A program made the translations under genes and the position numbers. From the NCBI GenBank assembly GCA_030611115.1, contig JAUWQK010000090.1, positions 1-6,583 on the forward strand: DNA of 6,583 nt, given 5' to 3'. Each line of letters opens with the position of its first letter. Within the stretch, counting starts at the first letter, position 1. This stretch comes from Deltaproteobacteria bacterium. Lineage in GTDB: Bacteria; Desulfobacterota; Desulfobacteria; Desulfobacterales; ETH-SRB1. Shown piece by piece: positions 6,250-6,583 of the stretch. The notes under the pieces were generated by a model. That model saw nothing but the letters and a program-made list of their open reading frames with translations. It was not told the DNA's origin and did no database searches.

Positions 6250-6266
6250 TGTGCATTCTATGCACA
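6250..6266. promoter_or_regulatory. Inverted repeat, possible operator
   Basis: TGTGCAT (6250-6256) and ATGCACA (6260-6266) are perfect reverse complements around TCT. No T tract follows, so it is not an intrinsic terminator. It begins 14 bases after the ubiX stop. A short 8-bp palindrome, ATACGTAT, follows at 6276-6283. The symmetry suits a dimeric repressor site controlling the downstream gene, but nothing in the window identifies a regulator. Confidence 0.4.
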
Positions 6267-6306
6267 ATAAACGGCATACGTATTATTGAATGGATGAATG
6301 ATAAAA

Positions 6307-6333
6307 CACCGTGATGGTATCCTGCGCACGGTG
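6307..6333. promoter_or_regulatory. Second inverted repeat in the leader of the right-edge gene
   Basis: CACCGTG (6307-6313) and CACGGTG (6327-6333) are perfect reverse complements with a 13-base spacer. It lies 51 bases before the preferred start codon. In RNA it could form a GC-rich 7-bp hairpin; in DNA it could be an operator. Further dyads follow: TTTGT-A-ACAAA (6350-6360) and CAAAA-CAA-TTTTG (6357-6369). Confidence 0.35.
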
Positions 6334-6384
6334 GGCGACGATAAAACGGTTTGTAACAAAACAATTTTGATAGGATTTGCTACA

Positions 6385-6583
6385 ATGGCTACCAATTCCC
6401 TTCAATTAGTTGACTTTATTAATCCTGACGGCATTTATATCCAAGGGTTGATCAGCACCTCGGATACGATAGGTCTTAGCATCGACGAGCAAGTTGCGGT
6501 CTTTGATGCTGAGTCGTTTAAACACATAAATTTCGTATTCTTTCGCCGTTTTTCAGATGGCCGATCATCTCAAATTTTGGCTT
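6385..6583 (+). CDS. N-terminal part of an unidentified protein (runs off the window)
   Basis: The frame is open from ATG 6385 to the window edge, 66 residues so far, with AGGA at 6372-6375 nine bases before the ATG. An in-frame ATG at 6298 would add 29 residues (starting MIKHRDGILR) but has no clear ribosome-binding site and is preceded directly by a TGA. No signal peptide or membrane segment is seen. The visible part alternates short hydrophobic and acidic segments and ends in the basic/aromatic run FFRRFSDGRSSQ (52-63). From memory that run resembles the start of some large DNA-modification (N-6 methylase-like) proteins, but 66 residues do not establish this and I call no function. It follows ubiX by 148 bases, in the same direction, with its own leader, and is more likely a separate unit than part of the quinone operon. 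Confidence 0.6.
   Translation, partial: MATNSLQLVDFINPDGIYIQGLISTSDTIGLSIDEQVAVFDAESFKHINFVFFRRFSDGRSSQILA

Noticed and set aside
6298..6384. Upstream ATG start for the right-edge gene
   Set aside because: No clear ribosome-binding site, and it would place the perfect inverted repeat 6307-6333 inside the coding region; ATG 6385 has AGGA at good spacing.

Overview
This AT-rich window carries seven recognisable protein-coding features, all on the + strand: a gene tail, five complete genes with assignable families (M20-like, gpgS, amrS, ubiA-type, ubiX), one methyltransferase of unassigned substrate, and the start of an unidentified gene at the right edge (eight counting both partial genes). 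Gene content and arrangement (AmmeMemoRadiSam radical-SAM enzyme followed by UbiA-type and UbiX-type prenyltransferases, and a glucosyl-3-phosphoglycerate synthase) suggest an anaerobic bacterium, most likely of the Desulfobacterota (sulfate-reducer type). That placement is inference from gene content and remembered family resemblance; no marker gene is present.

Layout. 1-81 is the coiled-coil C-terminus of an unidentified protein, closed by a strong intrinsic terminator (118-155). 156-610 is non-coding. It has a candidate promoter and a 155-bp fold-back element (416-570) whose arms contain 7-bp repeats in opposite orientation. 611-2735 holds two overlapping genes: an M20-family peptidase homologue that has lost its catalytic Glu-Glu pair, and gpgS, which makes glucosyl-3-phosphoglycerate, the precursor of the compatible solute glucosylglycerate. 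A SAM-dependent methyltransferase (2821-3567) follows after a short AT-rich gap.

A second, unrelated fold-back element (3595-3720) fills the space before amrS. From amrS (3740-4753) the genes are packed tightly: ubiA-type prenyltransferase (from about 4756) starts 2 nt after amrS and ubiX (5619-6236) overlaps it by 4 nt. Both use non-ATG starts, which suggests translational coupling. UbiA-type and UbiX-type enzymes together point to quinone synthesis, probably menaquinone by the futalosine route, where a UbiX-made prenylated flavin serves a UbiD-type decarboxylase (not in the window).

6237-6384 is a leader with several dyad symmetries. It precedes a new open frame at 6385 that runs off the window; its product is not established.

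The observations most worth a second look are the M20-like protein with a broken active site fused by overlap to gpgS, the two different fold-back elements, the orphan amrS tied to quinone genes, and the dyad-rich leader of the right-edge gene.
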